Counted from the first letter of the stretch, positions 27,969 to 36,215 are shown. The stretch: DNA of 64,000 nucleotides from Aureimonas frigidaquae (GCF_001463905.1 NZ_BBWR01000003.1:1-64000), one strand, 5' to 3'. Numbers and translations are program-made. Notes: generated from the letters alone by a model not told the origin.

Positions 27969-28921
27969 GGTCCCCTGCGGCCACGCTCTGCCGACGGTGC
28001 GCCCGGGCGGCCCGCCCACGGCCCGCGCCGCTGCGCCTCGGACAGGAAGCCGCCGGAAGCCGGTCCGGCTGCCGTGCCGGCCTGCGCTGCCTGCGCCTGC
28101 AGGGCGGCAATGCGGTTCGCCGTATTGGGATGGGTCGAGAAGAGATTATCCATGCGCTGCCCGTTCAGGGGGTTGATGATGAACATGTGGGCCGTCGCCG
28201 GATTGCGCTCCGCATCGACATTCACGGTCCGTCCCGCCGCCGCGGAAATCTTCGCCAGGGCCGAAGCCAGCCACAGCGGATTGCCGACGATCTCGCCACC
28301 ACGTCGATCGGCTGAATACTCCCGTGTGCGGGAAATGGCCATCTGCACGACCATGGCGGCGAACGGCGCCACCAGCATGGCCACGAGCACGCCGATGAAG
28401 CCGAGCGGGTTGTTGTTGTCGCGGTTGCCACTGAAGAAGAAGGCGAAGTTGCCGAGCATGGAGATGGCGCCGGCCAGCGTGGCCGTAATGGTCATGATGA
28501 GCGTGTCGCGGTTTTCCACATGCGCCAGCTCGTGCGCCATCACCCCGGCGACCTCTTCCGGCGTCAGCCGCTGCAAGAGGCCCGTCGTGGCCGCAACGGC
28601 TGCGTTGCGTGGATTGCGCCCCGTGGCGAAGGCGTTGGGCTGATCGTTCTCGATCAGATAGACGCGCGGCATGGGCAGGCCGGCATTGGCCGCCAATCCC
28701 TGGACAAGACGGTAGTAGTCGGGCGCCGTGCGCTCATCCACTTCATGCGCATGGTGCATGCGCAAAACCATCTTGTCGGCGTTCCAGTAGGCGACGATGT
28801 TCATGGCCAGCGCGACGAAGAAGGCGATCATCATGCCGCCACGTCCGCCGATCAACAGTCCGACGCCCATGAAGAGGGCGGTCATCACCGCGATCAGCAT
28901 GGCGGTCTTGAGCATGTTCAT
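27959..28921 (-). CDS. htpX: Membrane zinc metalloprotease HtpX
   Basis: A 320-residue M48-family protease that degrades damaged inner-membrane proteins. Two N-terminal helices (about 5-25 and 30-47) precede the zinc site [10 protein letters not shown], and two more helices (about 145-165 and 180-200) precede [11 protein letters not shown], which supplies the third zinc ligand. The last ~40 residues are a Pro/Gly/Arg/Ala-rich tail that is probably disordered. The start [12 protein letters not shown] was chosen; a longer frame upstream is not conserved. It overlaps the downstream methyltransferase by 10 bp. Confidence 0.94.
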   Translation of the reverse strand: MNMLKTAMLIAVMTALFMGVGLLIGGRGGMMIAFFVALAMNIVAYWNADKMVLRMHHAHEVDERTAPDYYRLVQGLAANAGLPMPRVYLIENDQPNAFATGRNPRNAAVAATTGLLQRLTPEEVAGVMAHELAHVENRDTLIMTITATLAGAISMLGNFAFFFSGNRDNNNPLGFIGVLVAMLVAPFAAMVVQMAISRTREYSADRRGGEIVGNPLWLASALAKISAAAGRTVNVDAERNPATAHMFIINPLNGQRMDNLFSTHPNTANRIAALQAQAAQAGTAAGPASGGFLSEAQRRGPWAGRPGAPSAERGRRGPWG

Positions 28922-29050
28922 GGACGTACGTATCTCCGTTGGACAGGGCAGGACGATATCATGCCTGGCTGGAAATCTGGTATCACCCGCAGTCCGCTTC
29001 AATATGCGCGCCACTGCCCGGCAGACCGTACCACCGCAGGAGGGACGACG

Positions 29051-29251
29051 ATGAACGACGAGACATCCGGCGCCGAGCGCCGCTTCGAGGACCTGCCTCC
29101 CGCCGCGCAGCGTGCGCTGCGCGAAGCGCAGGCACGCCGCGCCGAGCAGAAGGACGACGCGGCCCGCCCGGTGGAAGTCAACGGGCGCAACGGGCCCGAG
29201 CCCGTCCGCTACGGCGACTGGGAGAAGAACGGCATCGCCTCCGACTTCTGA
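29051..29251 (+). CDS. Succinate dehydrogenase assembly factor 4 homologue (DUF1674)
   Basis: A 66-residue protein with a disordered, charged N-terminus and the diagnostic C-terminal motif [17 protein letters not shown] of the DUF1674/SDHAF4 family. In mitochondria SDHAF4 binds the flavinylated SdhA subunit before complex II is assembled. A strong AGGAGGG lies about 7 bases before the ATG. It is divergent from htpX across a 130-bp gap that must hold promoters for both. Confidence 0.88.
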   Translation: MNDETSGAERRFEDLPPAAQRALREAQARRAEQKDDAARPVEVNGRNGPEPVRYGDWEKNGIASDF

Positions 29252-29300
29252 CGCTTTGGCCGGGCTTGACCCCCCGTTTGCGATCACCATATCCGTCGCC

Positions 29301-29321
29301 ATCCGGTGATACGTACCGGAT
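29301..29321 (+). promoter_or_regulatory. Extra hairpin just upstream of the riboswitch
   Basis: ATCCGGT (29301-29307) and ACCGGAT (29315-29321) form a perfect 7-bp stem with a 7-base loop, one base before the first riboswitch hairpin. It may belong to the leader fold or be a terminator for the SDHAF4 gene. Confidence 0.4.
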
Positions 29322-29322
29322 C

Positions 29323-29374
29323 GAGGACGACCTCCCCCATCGGGCGCAATCACCGGGACGACCCGGCCAGGGAG
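29323..29374 (+). promoter_or_regulatory. Guanidine-II (mini-ykkC) riboswitch
   Basis: Two short hairpins carry the diagnostic ACGA tetraloop closed by GG/CC: GAGG-ACGA-CCTC (29323-29334) and CCGGG-ACGA-CCCGG (29353-29366), joined by an 18-base linker. The Shine-Dalgarno AGGGAG (29369-29374) follows at once, 6 bases before the ATG. The 3' strand of the first hairpin, CTCCC (29332-29336), is complementary to GGGAG (29370-29374), so the free RNA can mask the ribosome site; guanidine would stabilise the hairpins and release it. The gene behind it is an SMR transporter of the guanidinium-exporter type, the best-known target of this class. Confidence 0.88.
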
Positions 29375-29380
29375 TGATCC

Positions 29381-29707
29381 ATGGCTTGGATGTATTTGAT
29401 CGTCGCCGGCCTTCTCGAAATCGTGTGGGCCTTTTCCATGAAGCAATCGGCCGGCTTCACACGCCTGTGGCCGAGCGTCACCACCTTCGTCTTCATGGCG
29501 GCGAGCTTCGGGCTTCTGTCCATCTCCATGCGCAGCCTACCCCTCGGCACGGCCTACATGATCTGGACCGGCATCGGCGCCGTCGGAGCTTTTGCGGTCG
29601 GCATCCTGGTCTTGAAGGAAGATGCCTCGGCGCTTCGCCTGCTGGCTGCTGCCATGATCGTCGGCGGCATCGTCCTCATGAAGCTCGCCTCCGCTGCGCC
29701 GCGCTGA
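29381..29707 (+). CDS. SMR-family guanidinium exporter (Gdx/SugE)
   Basis: A 108-residue small multidrug resistance protein with four membrane helices (about 3-20, 28-50, 58-78 and 84-103). The essential glutamate is Glu13 in [14 protein letters not shown]. This pattern, with WAFSMK after the glutamate, is that of the SugE/Gdx subgroup, which exports guanidinium in exchange for protons, rather than EmrE-type multidrug pumps. The guanidine-II riboswitch in its leader supports the substrate strongly. SMR proteins work as dimers in the inner membrane. Confidence 0.93.
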   Translation: MAWMYLIVAGLLEIVWAFSMKQSAGFTRLWPSVTTFVFMAASFGLLSISMRSLPLGTAYMIWTGIGAVGAFAVGILVLKEDASALRLLAAAMIVGGIVLMKLASAAPR

Positions 29708-29739
29708 CGGGCCTGATCGCGACGATTTGATCGATTTCG

Positions 29740-29761
29740 CGGCCCGGCCTTTCGCGGGCCG
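29740..29761 (+). terminator. Terminator hairpin after the guanidinium exporter
   Basis: CGGCCCG (29740-29746) pairs with CGGGCCG (29755-29761) around an 8-base loop; TTCG follows. Lies 32 bp after the stop codon. Confidence 0.6.
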
Positions 29762-29800
29762 TTCGTCATGCTATCCTCAGTTGTCCTTATCAAGCAGGAG

Positions 29801-29816
29801 TGTTTCACGTGAGACA
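29801..29816. promoter_or_regulatory. parS-like site overlapping a start codon
   Basis: TGTTTCACGTGAGACA, one mismatch to TGTTTCACGTGAAACA. It overlaps the proposed GTG start (29809) of the methyltransferase gene and follows its AGGAG, so ParB binding here could affect expression. Confidence 0.78.
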
Positions 29817-31116
29817 CGAGGTGATGCGCACGGATGACGTTCCGGGGGCCGGAGCACTGGCGAAGATCATCCGCGATGGTTATCGCAGCTTCCAGCCGAG
29901 CATCGCGCTGCGCCTCTGGACGGGCGAACGGTTGGGGCCGGAGACCGGTCCCGTCATCGTCCTGAAGGACCCGACGGCGCTCGCCAATCTGGCGTTCCGG
30001 CCGAACATCGGAATGCTGGTCGAACTCTGGATGGACAAGGCCATCGACCTGGAGGACGGGACCCTCTTCGACCTTGCCAGGGTCAAGAGCCGGGTCAAGA
30101 CCAAGGTCGCGCTGAAGGAGTTGAGCAAGTGGCAGGTGGCGCGGGCGCTGCCGGCCCTGTACCGCCTCAAGCGCCATGGCAAGACCGTCACCGCGCCGCC
30201 TGCGGACGGGGCGGGCCGGAGCGGCTCGACGCGGGAGGCGATCCAGTATCACTACGACGTCTCCAACGATTTCTACCGGCTCTTCCTCGACCAGCGGATG
30301 CTTTATTCCTGCGCCTATTTCGACGGCTGGCACGACGATCTCGAAAAAGCGCAGCACGACAAGCTGGATATGATCTGCCGCAAGCTGCGACTGCAGCCCG
30401 GTGAGCGGCTCCTGGATATCGGCAGCGGCTGGGGGGCCCTGCTCATCCATGCCGTCCAGAATTACGACGTCATCGGCCATGGCGTGACGCTGAGCCAGGC
30501 GCAGTACGATCTGGCTGTCGAACGCATTGCCGCCGCGGGCCTGTCCAATCGGATCACCATCGAGCTGAAGCCCTTCCAGGAGCTGACGGGCGTCTTCGAC
30601 AAGATCTCCTCCATCGGCATGTTCGAGCATGTCGGATTCGCGCATCACGACGAATATTTCGGCGCGGTCCACAGCCTCTTGAAGCCCGGCGGATTGTATC
30701 TTCATCACGCAATCACCCGGCCGGCCAAGAAGAGCCTGCGCAAGTTCCATCGCAAATCGGCCGAGTACCGCGCGATCACGCGTTACATCTTTCCGGGTGG
30801 CGAACTGGATTTCATCGGCCATTCGCTCCAGAAGCTGGAAGCCTATGGTTTCGAGGTCCATGACGTGGAGGGGTGGCGTGAGCACTATGCGCGGACGCTG
30901 ACGCTGTGGGCGCATCGGCTCTATGCCAATTTTGACGCCGCCGTCGCCATGATCGGCGAGCCGCGGGCACGGCTCTGGATCGCCTACCTGGTCGGCTGCG
31001 CGATCAGCTTCGAGCGCGGAGACGCCCTGATCCAGCAGACGCTTGCATCCCGCAAGGTGAAGGGGCCGAGCAAGGTTCCACCGACGCGGCGTGACCTCTA
31101 TGCCCCGCGCGACTGA
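29809..31116 (+). CDS. Cyclopropane-fatty-acid synthase family methyltransferase
   Basis: A 435-residue SAM-dependent enzyme of the CFA synthase family, which adds a methylene across double bonds of membrane phospholipid acyl chains. The N-terminal lipid-binding domain covers about 1-140. The catalytic part shows YHYDVSNDFYRLFLD, YSCAYF, the SAM motif LLDIGSGWGALLIHA and MFEHVGFAHHDEYF with the bicarbonate-site glutamate. GTG at 29809 has AGGAG 8 bases upstream; GTG 29800 overlaps that site, and ATG 29824 is an alternative. Substrate is inferred from the family. Confidence 0.88.
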   Translation: MRHEVMRTDDVPGAGALAKIIRDGYRSFQPSIALRLWTGERLGPETGPVIVLKDPTALANLAFRPNIGMLVELWMDKAIDLEDGTLFDLARVKSRVKTKVALKELSKWQVARALPALYRLKRHGKTVTAPPADGAGRSGSTREAIQYHYDVSNDFYRLFLDQRMLYSCAYFDGWHDDLEKAQHDKLDMICRKLRLQPGERLLDIGSGWGALLIHAVQNYDVIGHGVTLSQAQYDLAVERIAAAGLSNRITIELKPFQELTGVFDKISSIGMFEHVGFAHHDEYFGAVHSLLKPGGLYLHHAITRPAKKSLRKFHRKSAEYRAITRYIFPGGELDFIGHSLQKLEAYGFEVHDVEGWREHYARTLTLWAHRLYANFDAAVAMIGEPRARLWIAYLVGCAISFERGDALIQQTLASRKVKGPSKVPPTRRDLYAPRD

Positions 31117-31372
31117 CCCGGTGGCTGACATGCAAAGGCCATCCCCGCATGGCGGGAACGGCCCGTGATATTCCGGACTTGACCGGACGACCGTCCATCC
31201 CGGCAATTGCCGGAACGGCGAAGGCGGTATCAGGCGAAAGGCTGCTCCCGCGTGATATTCGAACCTTCCGGCCCTGCCGGCAAATGGAAACCACTCGACA
31301 TAGGACCACCTCCTTTCGCTGCGTTGAACATGAGACCCAAGATGGTGAAGGATCGAAGCCCCTGCAAGGGGA
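31117..31372. other. 256-bp intergenic region with short repeats, no gene seen
   Basis: Between convergent genes. It holds a 14-bp palindrome CCGGCAATTGCCGG (31200-31213) and two direct copies of GTGATATTC (31165-31173 and 31252-31260). No open frame with coding character and no recognised RNA family. Confidence 0.4.
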
Positions 31373-31753
31373 TCATGACGTTTCCCGTTTGCCGGTTCCG
31401 GGCGCCGCATCGAGGATGGCCATGATCCGCTCGATTTCGTCCGCGGTAAGCCGGCCGATACCATCCGCCAGGCGGTTGGCAAGAAGGGTCGCCTCCGGCG
31501 ACAGGCCACCCGTCTCCACGGTGATGCGGGGGTGGGACAGATCGGCCAAACGTTCCAGTTCCTCGGCCTCGTCCCAGATGATGCCGAGATAGCCGATCAT
31601 GCGCTGCAGGAGGTACCAGCTCGGGCGGCCCCGCCGCCCATGTTCGAGCGCCGACAGATAGGCCCCGGACACGCCCAGCGCCGCGGCCATGTCGGCCTGC
31701 GTGACACCCTTGGCCTTGCGCAGCTCCCGCACCCTGGCGCCGAACGGCGTCAT
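31373..31753 (-). CDS. XRE-family transcriptional regulator
   Basis: A 126-residue protein with a helix-turn-helix at about residues 17-42 (VTQADMAAALGVSGAYLSALEHG) of the Cro/C1 type, and a helical C-terminal half for dimerisation or sensing, with the segment DEAEELERLADLSHPRITVET. The ATG overlaps the TGA of the Smr gene by 4 bp (31750-31753), showing translational coupling; the long upstream extension of its frame is a shadow of the Smr gene. The target genes are unknown. Confidence 0.88.
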   Translation of the reverse strand: MTPFGARVRELRKAKGVTQADMAAALGVSGAYLSALEHGRRGRPSWYLLQRMIGYLGIIWDEAEELERLADLSHPRITVETGGLSPEATLLANRLADGIGRLTADEIERIMAILDAAPGTGKRETS

Positions 31754-32298
31754 CCCTTGCGGAGCCGAACGTAGAAGGCTCCCTCCCCGCCATGCGTACG
31801 TTCGGCGACGTCGAAGCCGGAAACGAGCCCGCGAAAGGCTTCCGTGGCGATCCAGTGCGGGAAGGCGCGCCGCAGGACGCCGGTCGAGCCGAGCGACGCG
31901 CCGCGCCCGGTGATCACCAGGACATGCCGCAAGCCCGCCTGGCGGGCGCTCCGCAGAAAATTCAGGAGTGCGTAATGGGCGACGGCTTCCGTCTTGCCAT
32001 GCAGATCGATCCGATCCTCGATCTCGATGCGGCCCTTGCCGAGCTTGCGGCGCACAGGACGGTCCAGCCGGTCCTGCGGCACCTTGGAGAGCCGCTCGCG
32101 CGGCTCGGCCGGAGCTGGGGCGCCGGCATCGGAGACGAGGCGGGAGGTCGTTGTCGACAGGTCCAGCGCATGCGCCATTGCGGGCAAGGGTGCGGGCTCT
32201 TCCGGCGGCAGGGCGCGGCCCGGCATCGGCGCCGTCGTCCGGGCGACGGCCAGCCACAACCGGCGGTCCTCTTCGTTCAGGAGGCGGCGACGCTTCAT
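31750..32298 (-). CDS. Smr/MutS2-type domain protein
   Basis: A 182-residue protein with a disordered N-terminus (about 1-85) and a C-terminal Smr domain, recognised by DLHGKTEAVAHYALLNFL and VITGRG. Free-standing Smr proteins are nucleases or nucleic-acid binders; E. coli SmrB cuts mRNA at collided ribosomes. This member's role is not known. It lies 15 bp after the Tim44-like gene and overlaps the XRE gene. Confidence 0.86.
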   Translation of the reverse strand: MKRRRLLNEEDRRLWLAVARTTAPMPGRALPPEEPAPLPAMAHALDLSTTTSRLVSDAGAPAPAEPRERLSKVPQDRLDRPVRRKLGKGRIEIEDRIDLHGKTEAVAHYALLNFLRSARQAGLRHVLVITGRGASLGSTGVLRRAFPHWIATEAFRGLVSGFDVAERTHGGEGAFYVRLRKG

Positions 32299-32313
32299 GG
32301 CGAAGGCGGTTCC

Positions 32314-33012
32314 TTAGCCTTCTTCGGATTCGGTCTCCACCAGCTTCCAGTTCGGATCCCGCGAGCGGGTGTCACGCGCGAAGGTCCAGACGTCGCGAAC
32401 CTCGGCCACCGCTTCCGGATCGCCGTCGACGACCTCACCGCTGGGCGACAGCACGGCGGAGATGAGCTGGGAGACGATGCGCAGCGTCACGAAGGCTTCG
32501 GTTCCCTTCAGCTCCGCCGAGGCAAACTGGATATCATCGATGCCGACGAAGGAAGATTGCATCTTTTCGCCGCGCTTCTCCCGATCCTCGATCGCGCCTT
32601 CGAAGCCCTGGTAGACCTCCGGCGACAGGAGGTTGCGCAGGAGCTTGCGATCGCCATCCGCAAAGGCGGTCACGATCATTTCATAAGCGGCCTTGGCGCC
32701 ATCCAGGAATTGCGCCGGATCGAAGGACGGATCGGCATCGCGGATGCGCCGCAACTCGCTGTTGAGCGGGCTGCCCGGTTCCGCCAGCTTGTCGATGGAC
32801 GCATAGACATCAGCCGGCGGTTCGGCATCCGGCAGGCGCCGGCTGGGCAGGGTCACCACGTTTCCGGGCTGTTGCGGCGCCGCGCCCTCCCCGCCGCGGC
32901 TGTAGGGGTCATAGGGCGGCCGTTCGTTGCCCGTACGACGGCCCAGCACGGTCCAGAGCTGATAGAGGACGATCACCGTCACCACGATAAAGAAGATCGT
33001 CCCAAAACCCAT
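32314..33012 (-). CDS. Tim44/TimA-family membrane-anchored protein
   Basis: A 232-residue protein with one N-terminal membrane helix (residues 3-20), a Pro/Arg/Gly-rich linker and a C-terminal Tim44-like domain (about 85-230; SFDPAQFLDGAKAAYEMIVTAF is typical). In Caulobacter TimA is a membrane protein related to mitochondrial Tim44, proposed to act near protein export or lipid binding. It is divergent from fxsA across 166 bp. In many relatives a murein transglycosylase gene (mltA) separates it from smr; here there are only 15 bp. Confidence 0.85.
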   Translation of the reverse strand: MGFGTIFFIVVTVIVLYQLWTVLGRRTGNERPPYDPYSRGGEGAAPQQPGNVVTLPSRRLPDAEPPADVYASIDKLAEPGSPLNSELRRIRDADPSFDPAQFLDGAKAAYEMIVTAFADGDRKLLRNLLSPEVYQGFEGAIEDREKRGEKMQSSFVGIDDIQFASAELKGTEAFVTLRIVSQLISAVLSPSGEVVDGDPEAVAEVRDVWTFARDTRSRDPNWKLVETESEEG

Positions 33013-33178
33013 GCCAACCGGACCCCTGTTTCACGTCGAAGTTTATTCTGATGCATATAGACACGGGCCGCACGGCATTCAAATCACGCAGTCTCGTCCC
33101 TAACTAATGGATCGTATAGTTTTGCCCTGCCCGGAGGTTCGCTCCGGCCTTAAAACATCAACGGAGACACAACGCGGG

Positions 33179-33715
33179 ATGCCCGCTCTCTTGTTCCTTA
33201 TCGGCTTCATCGCCTTGCCGCTCGTCGAGATCGGCGTCTTTATCGCGGTCGGAAGCCAGATCGGCATCGGCTGGACCCTCCTGCTCGTGATCCTGTCCTT
33301 CGTCCTCGGCATCGTGCTCCTGCGGCGCCAGGGCTTCTCCGTGCTGCGCGCCGCGCAGGCGGAGGCGCGCGCCGGCATCGTTCCGGAAGGGCCGATCCTG
33401 CACGGGGCGATGATCGTGCTTGCGTCCATCCTGTTGATGGTGCCCGGTTTCGTGACCGACGTGTTCGGTCTCCTTCTCTTCCTGCCGCCGGTGCGCAACT
33501 GGATCTGGCGGTCCATTCGCGGGCGTGTGGTCGTGTCGGGCTATGCCACCGGACCGCAGGGCACGGTCCGGCACCCTGCCCGACACCCCGCCCACCCAGC
33601 GCAGCCGGCGGAGGTGATCGATCTGTCGCAGGGCGAATTCACGCGCCGGGATGGCGGCAGTTCGCCCTGGTCGGGCGCCGACGAGGACGACACCCCGCCC
33701 CGCACCCTGCACTGA
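33179..33715 (+). CDS. fxsA: FxsA-family membrane protein
   Basis: A 178-residue cytoplasmic-membrane protein of the FxsA (F-exclusion suppressor) family. Two closely paired helices (about 3-45) and a third region around residues 75-105 are hydrophobic, with the family pattern PLVEIGVFIAVGSQIG near the start and PGFVTDVFGLLLFLPP later. The C-terminal 55 residues are polar, with His/Pro-rich repeats. ACGGAG lies about 12 bases before the chosen ATG; a longer in-frame start at 33107 is less likely. In E. coli high FxsA relieves phage T7 exclusion. Confidence 0.86.
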   Translation: MPALLFLIGFIALPLVEIGVFIAVGSQIGIGWTLLLVILSFVLGIVLLRRQGFSVLRAAQAEARAGIVPEGPILHGAMIVLASILLMVPGFVTDVFGLLLFLPPVRNWIWRSIRGRVVVSGYATGPQGTVRHPARHPAHPAQPAEVIDLSQGEFTRRDGGSSPWSGADEDDTPPRTLH

Positions 33716-33835
33716 CGCTCGACGCTGCCAAAGGCCCCGGCCAGCCGGGCCTCACAGTGCTCGCCTTGTCTCCTGCGGGTGGGCGTGATAGCGCATCCCC
33801 CGATCCAGCGCTCAAACGGCAGATGAGGGAATTTG

Positions 33836-34330
33836 ATGTCCGAAACCGAAACGGCCAACGGCCAGGCCGCCCCGGCAGCGGCGCCCAGCCTCAACGTTCT
33901 TACCCAGTACATTAAGGATCTCTCCTTCGAGAGCCCCAATGCGCCGGCGGTCCTGCGGGGACAGACCAAGGCTCCGGCCATCAATATCGGCGTCAATGTC
34001 AGTGCCCTGCCCGTCAACGGTTCGGAGGGCGAGTACGACGTCAAGCTGACGCTGAACGCCCGCGCCGGCGAAGGCAGCGAAGCCATGTTCCTGGTCGAGC
34101 TTCAGTATGGCGGCGTCTTCCGCCTGCAGAACTTCCCGCAGGAACACATCCTGCCGGTCCTCTTCATCGAGTGCCCGCGCCTGCTGTTCCCCTTTGCGCG
34201 GCAGGTCATTGCCGACGTGACACGCAATGGCGGCTTCCCGCCGCTCATGGTCGATCCGATCGACTTTGCGGTCCTGTTCCAGCAGCGCATGGCCGAAGAG
34301 CGCGCCCGCCAGCAGGTCCAGCCCTCCTAA
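33836..34330 (+). CDS. secB: Protein-export chaperone SecB
   Basis: A 164-residue cytosolic chaperone that keeps preproteins unfolded and hands them to SecA. The conserved [13 protein letters not shown], the acidic SecA-binding region around [15 protein letters not shown], and [13 protein letters not shown] are all visible. It has normal length with a short Ala/Gln-rich N-terminus. The ATG at 33836 was chosen; TTG directly before it would add only one residue. It follows fxsA by 120 bp and converges on dnaQ. Confidence 0.96.
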   Translation: MSETETANGQAAPAAAPSLNVLTQYIKDLSFESPNAPAVLRGQTKAPAINIGVNVSALPVNGSEGEYDVKLTLNARAGEGSEAMFLVELQYGGVFRLQNFPQEHILPVLFIECPRLLFPFARQVIADVTRNGGFPPLMVDPIDFAVLFQQRMAEERARQQVQPS

Positions 34331-34383
34331 GCGCTGTCGCTTCGGTGGAGCATTATCGGGCGCCGTTCACGCGGCGCCCTTTT

Positions 34384-35115
34384 TCATGCCTGTTCGGCCG
34401 ATGCCGTTTCAGCCTGTGCACCCAGATAGCGGTTCCACAGGGCGCCCTCGCCCAGCGATGCCACGAACTGCGCGTGCCGCGACGCTTCTTCCGGGCAAAG
34501 GCGGGGCGCCAAGGGCTGCGGCCGGGGCCGCGCAGCCGCGATCTCCTGATCGGCCGCGCCCTCGCCGCCCCCGCGATCCTGCGGATCGAGGACAAGCGCG
34601 GCCTGCTTGCCACCGATCAGCTCGATATAGACCTGCGCCAAGAGCTCGGAGTCGACCAGGGCGCCATGCTTGTTGCGCCTGGACGTATCGATCTGGAAGC
34701 GGGAGCAGAGCGCGTCCAGCGTCGCCGGCGCCATGGGGAACTTGCGCCGCGCCATGGGCAGCGTATCGATCAGGAGATGGCCCGGGAGTTCCGGCCGCCC
34801 GACGCGGCGCAGCTCCGCATTCAGGAAGCGGATATCGAAGCTGCCATTATGCGCGATGAGCGTGGCGCCGCCGAAGAAGTCGAGAAAATCCTCGACGATG
34901 TCCTGGAAAAGCGGCTTATCCTTCAGGAAGTCGTCGGAAATGCCGTGAATGTCGAAGGCGCCGGGATCGACCCGGCGTCCGGCGGGGCGGATGAAGCAGT
35001 GATATTCCCGCCCGGTCGGAATGTGGTTCCACAGTTCGATACCGCCGATTTCGATCACCCGGTCGGCATCGAAATCAAGGCCCGTCGTTTCCGTATCGAA
35101 GACGATTTCCCGCAT
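34384..35115 (-). CDS. dnaQ: DNA polymerase III epsilon subunit (proofreading exonuclease)
   Basis: A 243-residue 3'-5' exonuclease of the replicative polymerase. The DEDDh motifs are present: FDTETTG at the N-terminus (Exo I), HNGSFDIRFLNAEL (Exo II) and HGALVDSELLA (Exo III). The final ~60 residues, Pro/Ala/Arg-rich, lead to the alpha-subunit-binding tail. MREIVFDTETTG at 35115 is the family start; ATG 35124 would add three residues. It is downstream of coaE and close to the candidate origin. Confidence 0.93.
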   Translation of the reverse strand: MREIVFDTETTGLDFDADRVIEIGGIELWNHIPTGREYHCFIRPAGRRVDPGAFDIHGISDDFLKDKPLFQDIVEDFLDFFGGATLIAHNGSFDIRFLNAELRRVGRPELPGHLLIDTLPMARRKFPMAPATLDALCSRFQIDTSRRNKHGALVDSELLAQVYIELIGGKQAALVLDPQDRGGGEGAADQEIAAARPRPQPLAPRLCPEEASRHAQFVASLGEGALWNRYLGAQAETASAEQA

Positions 35116-35198
35116 GGCGCTCATTCCCCCGAACCGTCGCGCATCGCAGAACAAATATGCCCGCGACGGCTTCGTCATAGGCCAAAGCCGGCCGGGTT

Positions 35199-35795
35199 TC
35201 ATCCCCTCTTCGGATCTACCCCAAGCTTTGCGACAAGGGCGGCGACGGCGTGGCGCGCCGCATCCAGCCCGGACGCCGTATCGATCACATAGTCGGCCCG
35301 GCGGCGCTTCTCACTGTCGGGCATCTGTCGGGCCAGGATCGCCCGCAGCTTCTCTGCCGTCATGCCCGGGCGCTGCAGGACACGCTCTTCCTGCACCGCC
35401 AGCGGTGCCGTGACGACGAGAATGGAATCGACATCGTCTGCCCGACCAGCCTCGAACAGGAGCGGGATATCGAGGACGACGAGCGGCTCCCCGGCCTCCC
35501 GCGCCTTTGTCAGGAATGCGTCCTCGGCCTGCCGGACGAGCGGATGGACGATCGCCTCGAGGTCCCGCAGCGCCTGCGGGCTTGCGAGCACGGCTTTCGA
35601 CAGGGCCGCGCGGTCGATCTGCCCATCCTTCAGGACCCCGGGAAAGCGGGCCTCGACCCGCGCCGCATCGGGCCCGCAATAGAGGGCATGGACCGCCTCG
35701 TCGGCGGAATGGACGGGAACGCCCAGCTCGGCAAAGAGGCCGGCGGTCGTACTCTTGCCCATGCCGATGGAGCCGGTCAGACCGAGGATGTGCAC
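35199..35795 (-). CDS. coaE: Dephospho-CoA kinase
   Basis: A 198-residue P-loop kinase for the last step of CoA synthesis. GLTGSIGMGKST is the nucleotide-binding loop; DIPLLFE and the arginine-rich lid segment (VLQRPGMTAEKLRAILARQM) follow. Translation begins with GTG at 35793-35795 by comparison with the family start; no better ATG lies nearby. It starts 6 bp after the NTF2-like gene ends. Confidence 0.94.
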   Translation of the reverse strand: MHILGLTGSIGMGKSTTAGLFAELGVPVHSADEAVHALYCGPDAARVEARFPGVLKDGQIDRAALSKAVLASPQALRDLEAIVHPLVRQAEDAFLTKAREAGEPLVVLDIPLLFEAGRADDVDSILVVTAPLAVQEERVLQRPGMTAEKLRAILARQMPDSEKRRRADYVIDTASGLDAARHAVAALVAKLGVDPKRG

Positions 35796-35801
35796 CGGCC
35801 T

Positions 35802-36215
35802 CTAGTCCGTCACCGTCGTGGCGATGCGCCAGGCGCCGTCCTCGCCGTCCCGGATGAAGAGGTAGCGGCAGGTGAACTCCAGCGCAGCTTCCCCGTCGGC
35901 GCGCTCCTGCCGCCAGGACAGGAGCGCTGCGCCGCTGTCCTGGCCGAAGGCGGCATCCTCGATCCGGAAGGTCGAGTGGACGATTTCCTCCCGCTCGAAG
36001 ATATCCAGGAGCGCTTCGACATTCTCGATCAGGTCTTCCTCGTCGTCGAAGACATTGCCGCGGCCGCCCTGCCACAGCGTGGCCGGATAGGCGAAACACT
36101 CCGCCACCGCCTCGGCGTCGAAATCGTCGAAGCCTGCCGCATAGGCGTCGAGGACCGATTGTACGTCCGCCGGTACGGTGATTGACCCGCCCAGATCCGT
36201 ATCCATCATCGTCAA
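35802..36215 (-). CDS. NTF2-like fold protein of unknown function
   Basis: A 137-residue cytoplasmic protein with the alpha+beta pattern of the NTF2/SnoaL superfamily: an N-terminal helix with [31 protein letters not shown] (starts at about residue 19), then strands ending with [20 protein letters not shown]. No catalytic residues can be assigned. Its start overlaps the aroE stop by 4 bp (36212-36215), so it is translationally coupled within aroE-coaE-dnaQ. A protective or binding role is only a guess. Confidence 0.75.
   Translation of the reverse strand: MTMMDTDLGGSITVPADVQSVLDAYAAGFDDFDAEAVAECFAYPATLWQGGRGNVFDDEEDLIENVEALLDIFEREEIVHSTFRIEDAAFGQDSGAALLSWRQERADGEAALEFTCRYLFIRDGEDGAWRIATTVTD

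Noticed and set aside
33027-33042. TGTTTCACGTCGAAGT upstream of the Tim44-like gene as a seventh parS site
   Set aside because: Only the left half matches; 12 of 16 bases agree and the palindromic core CACGTG is broken.
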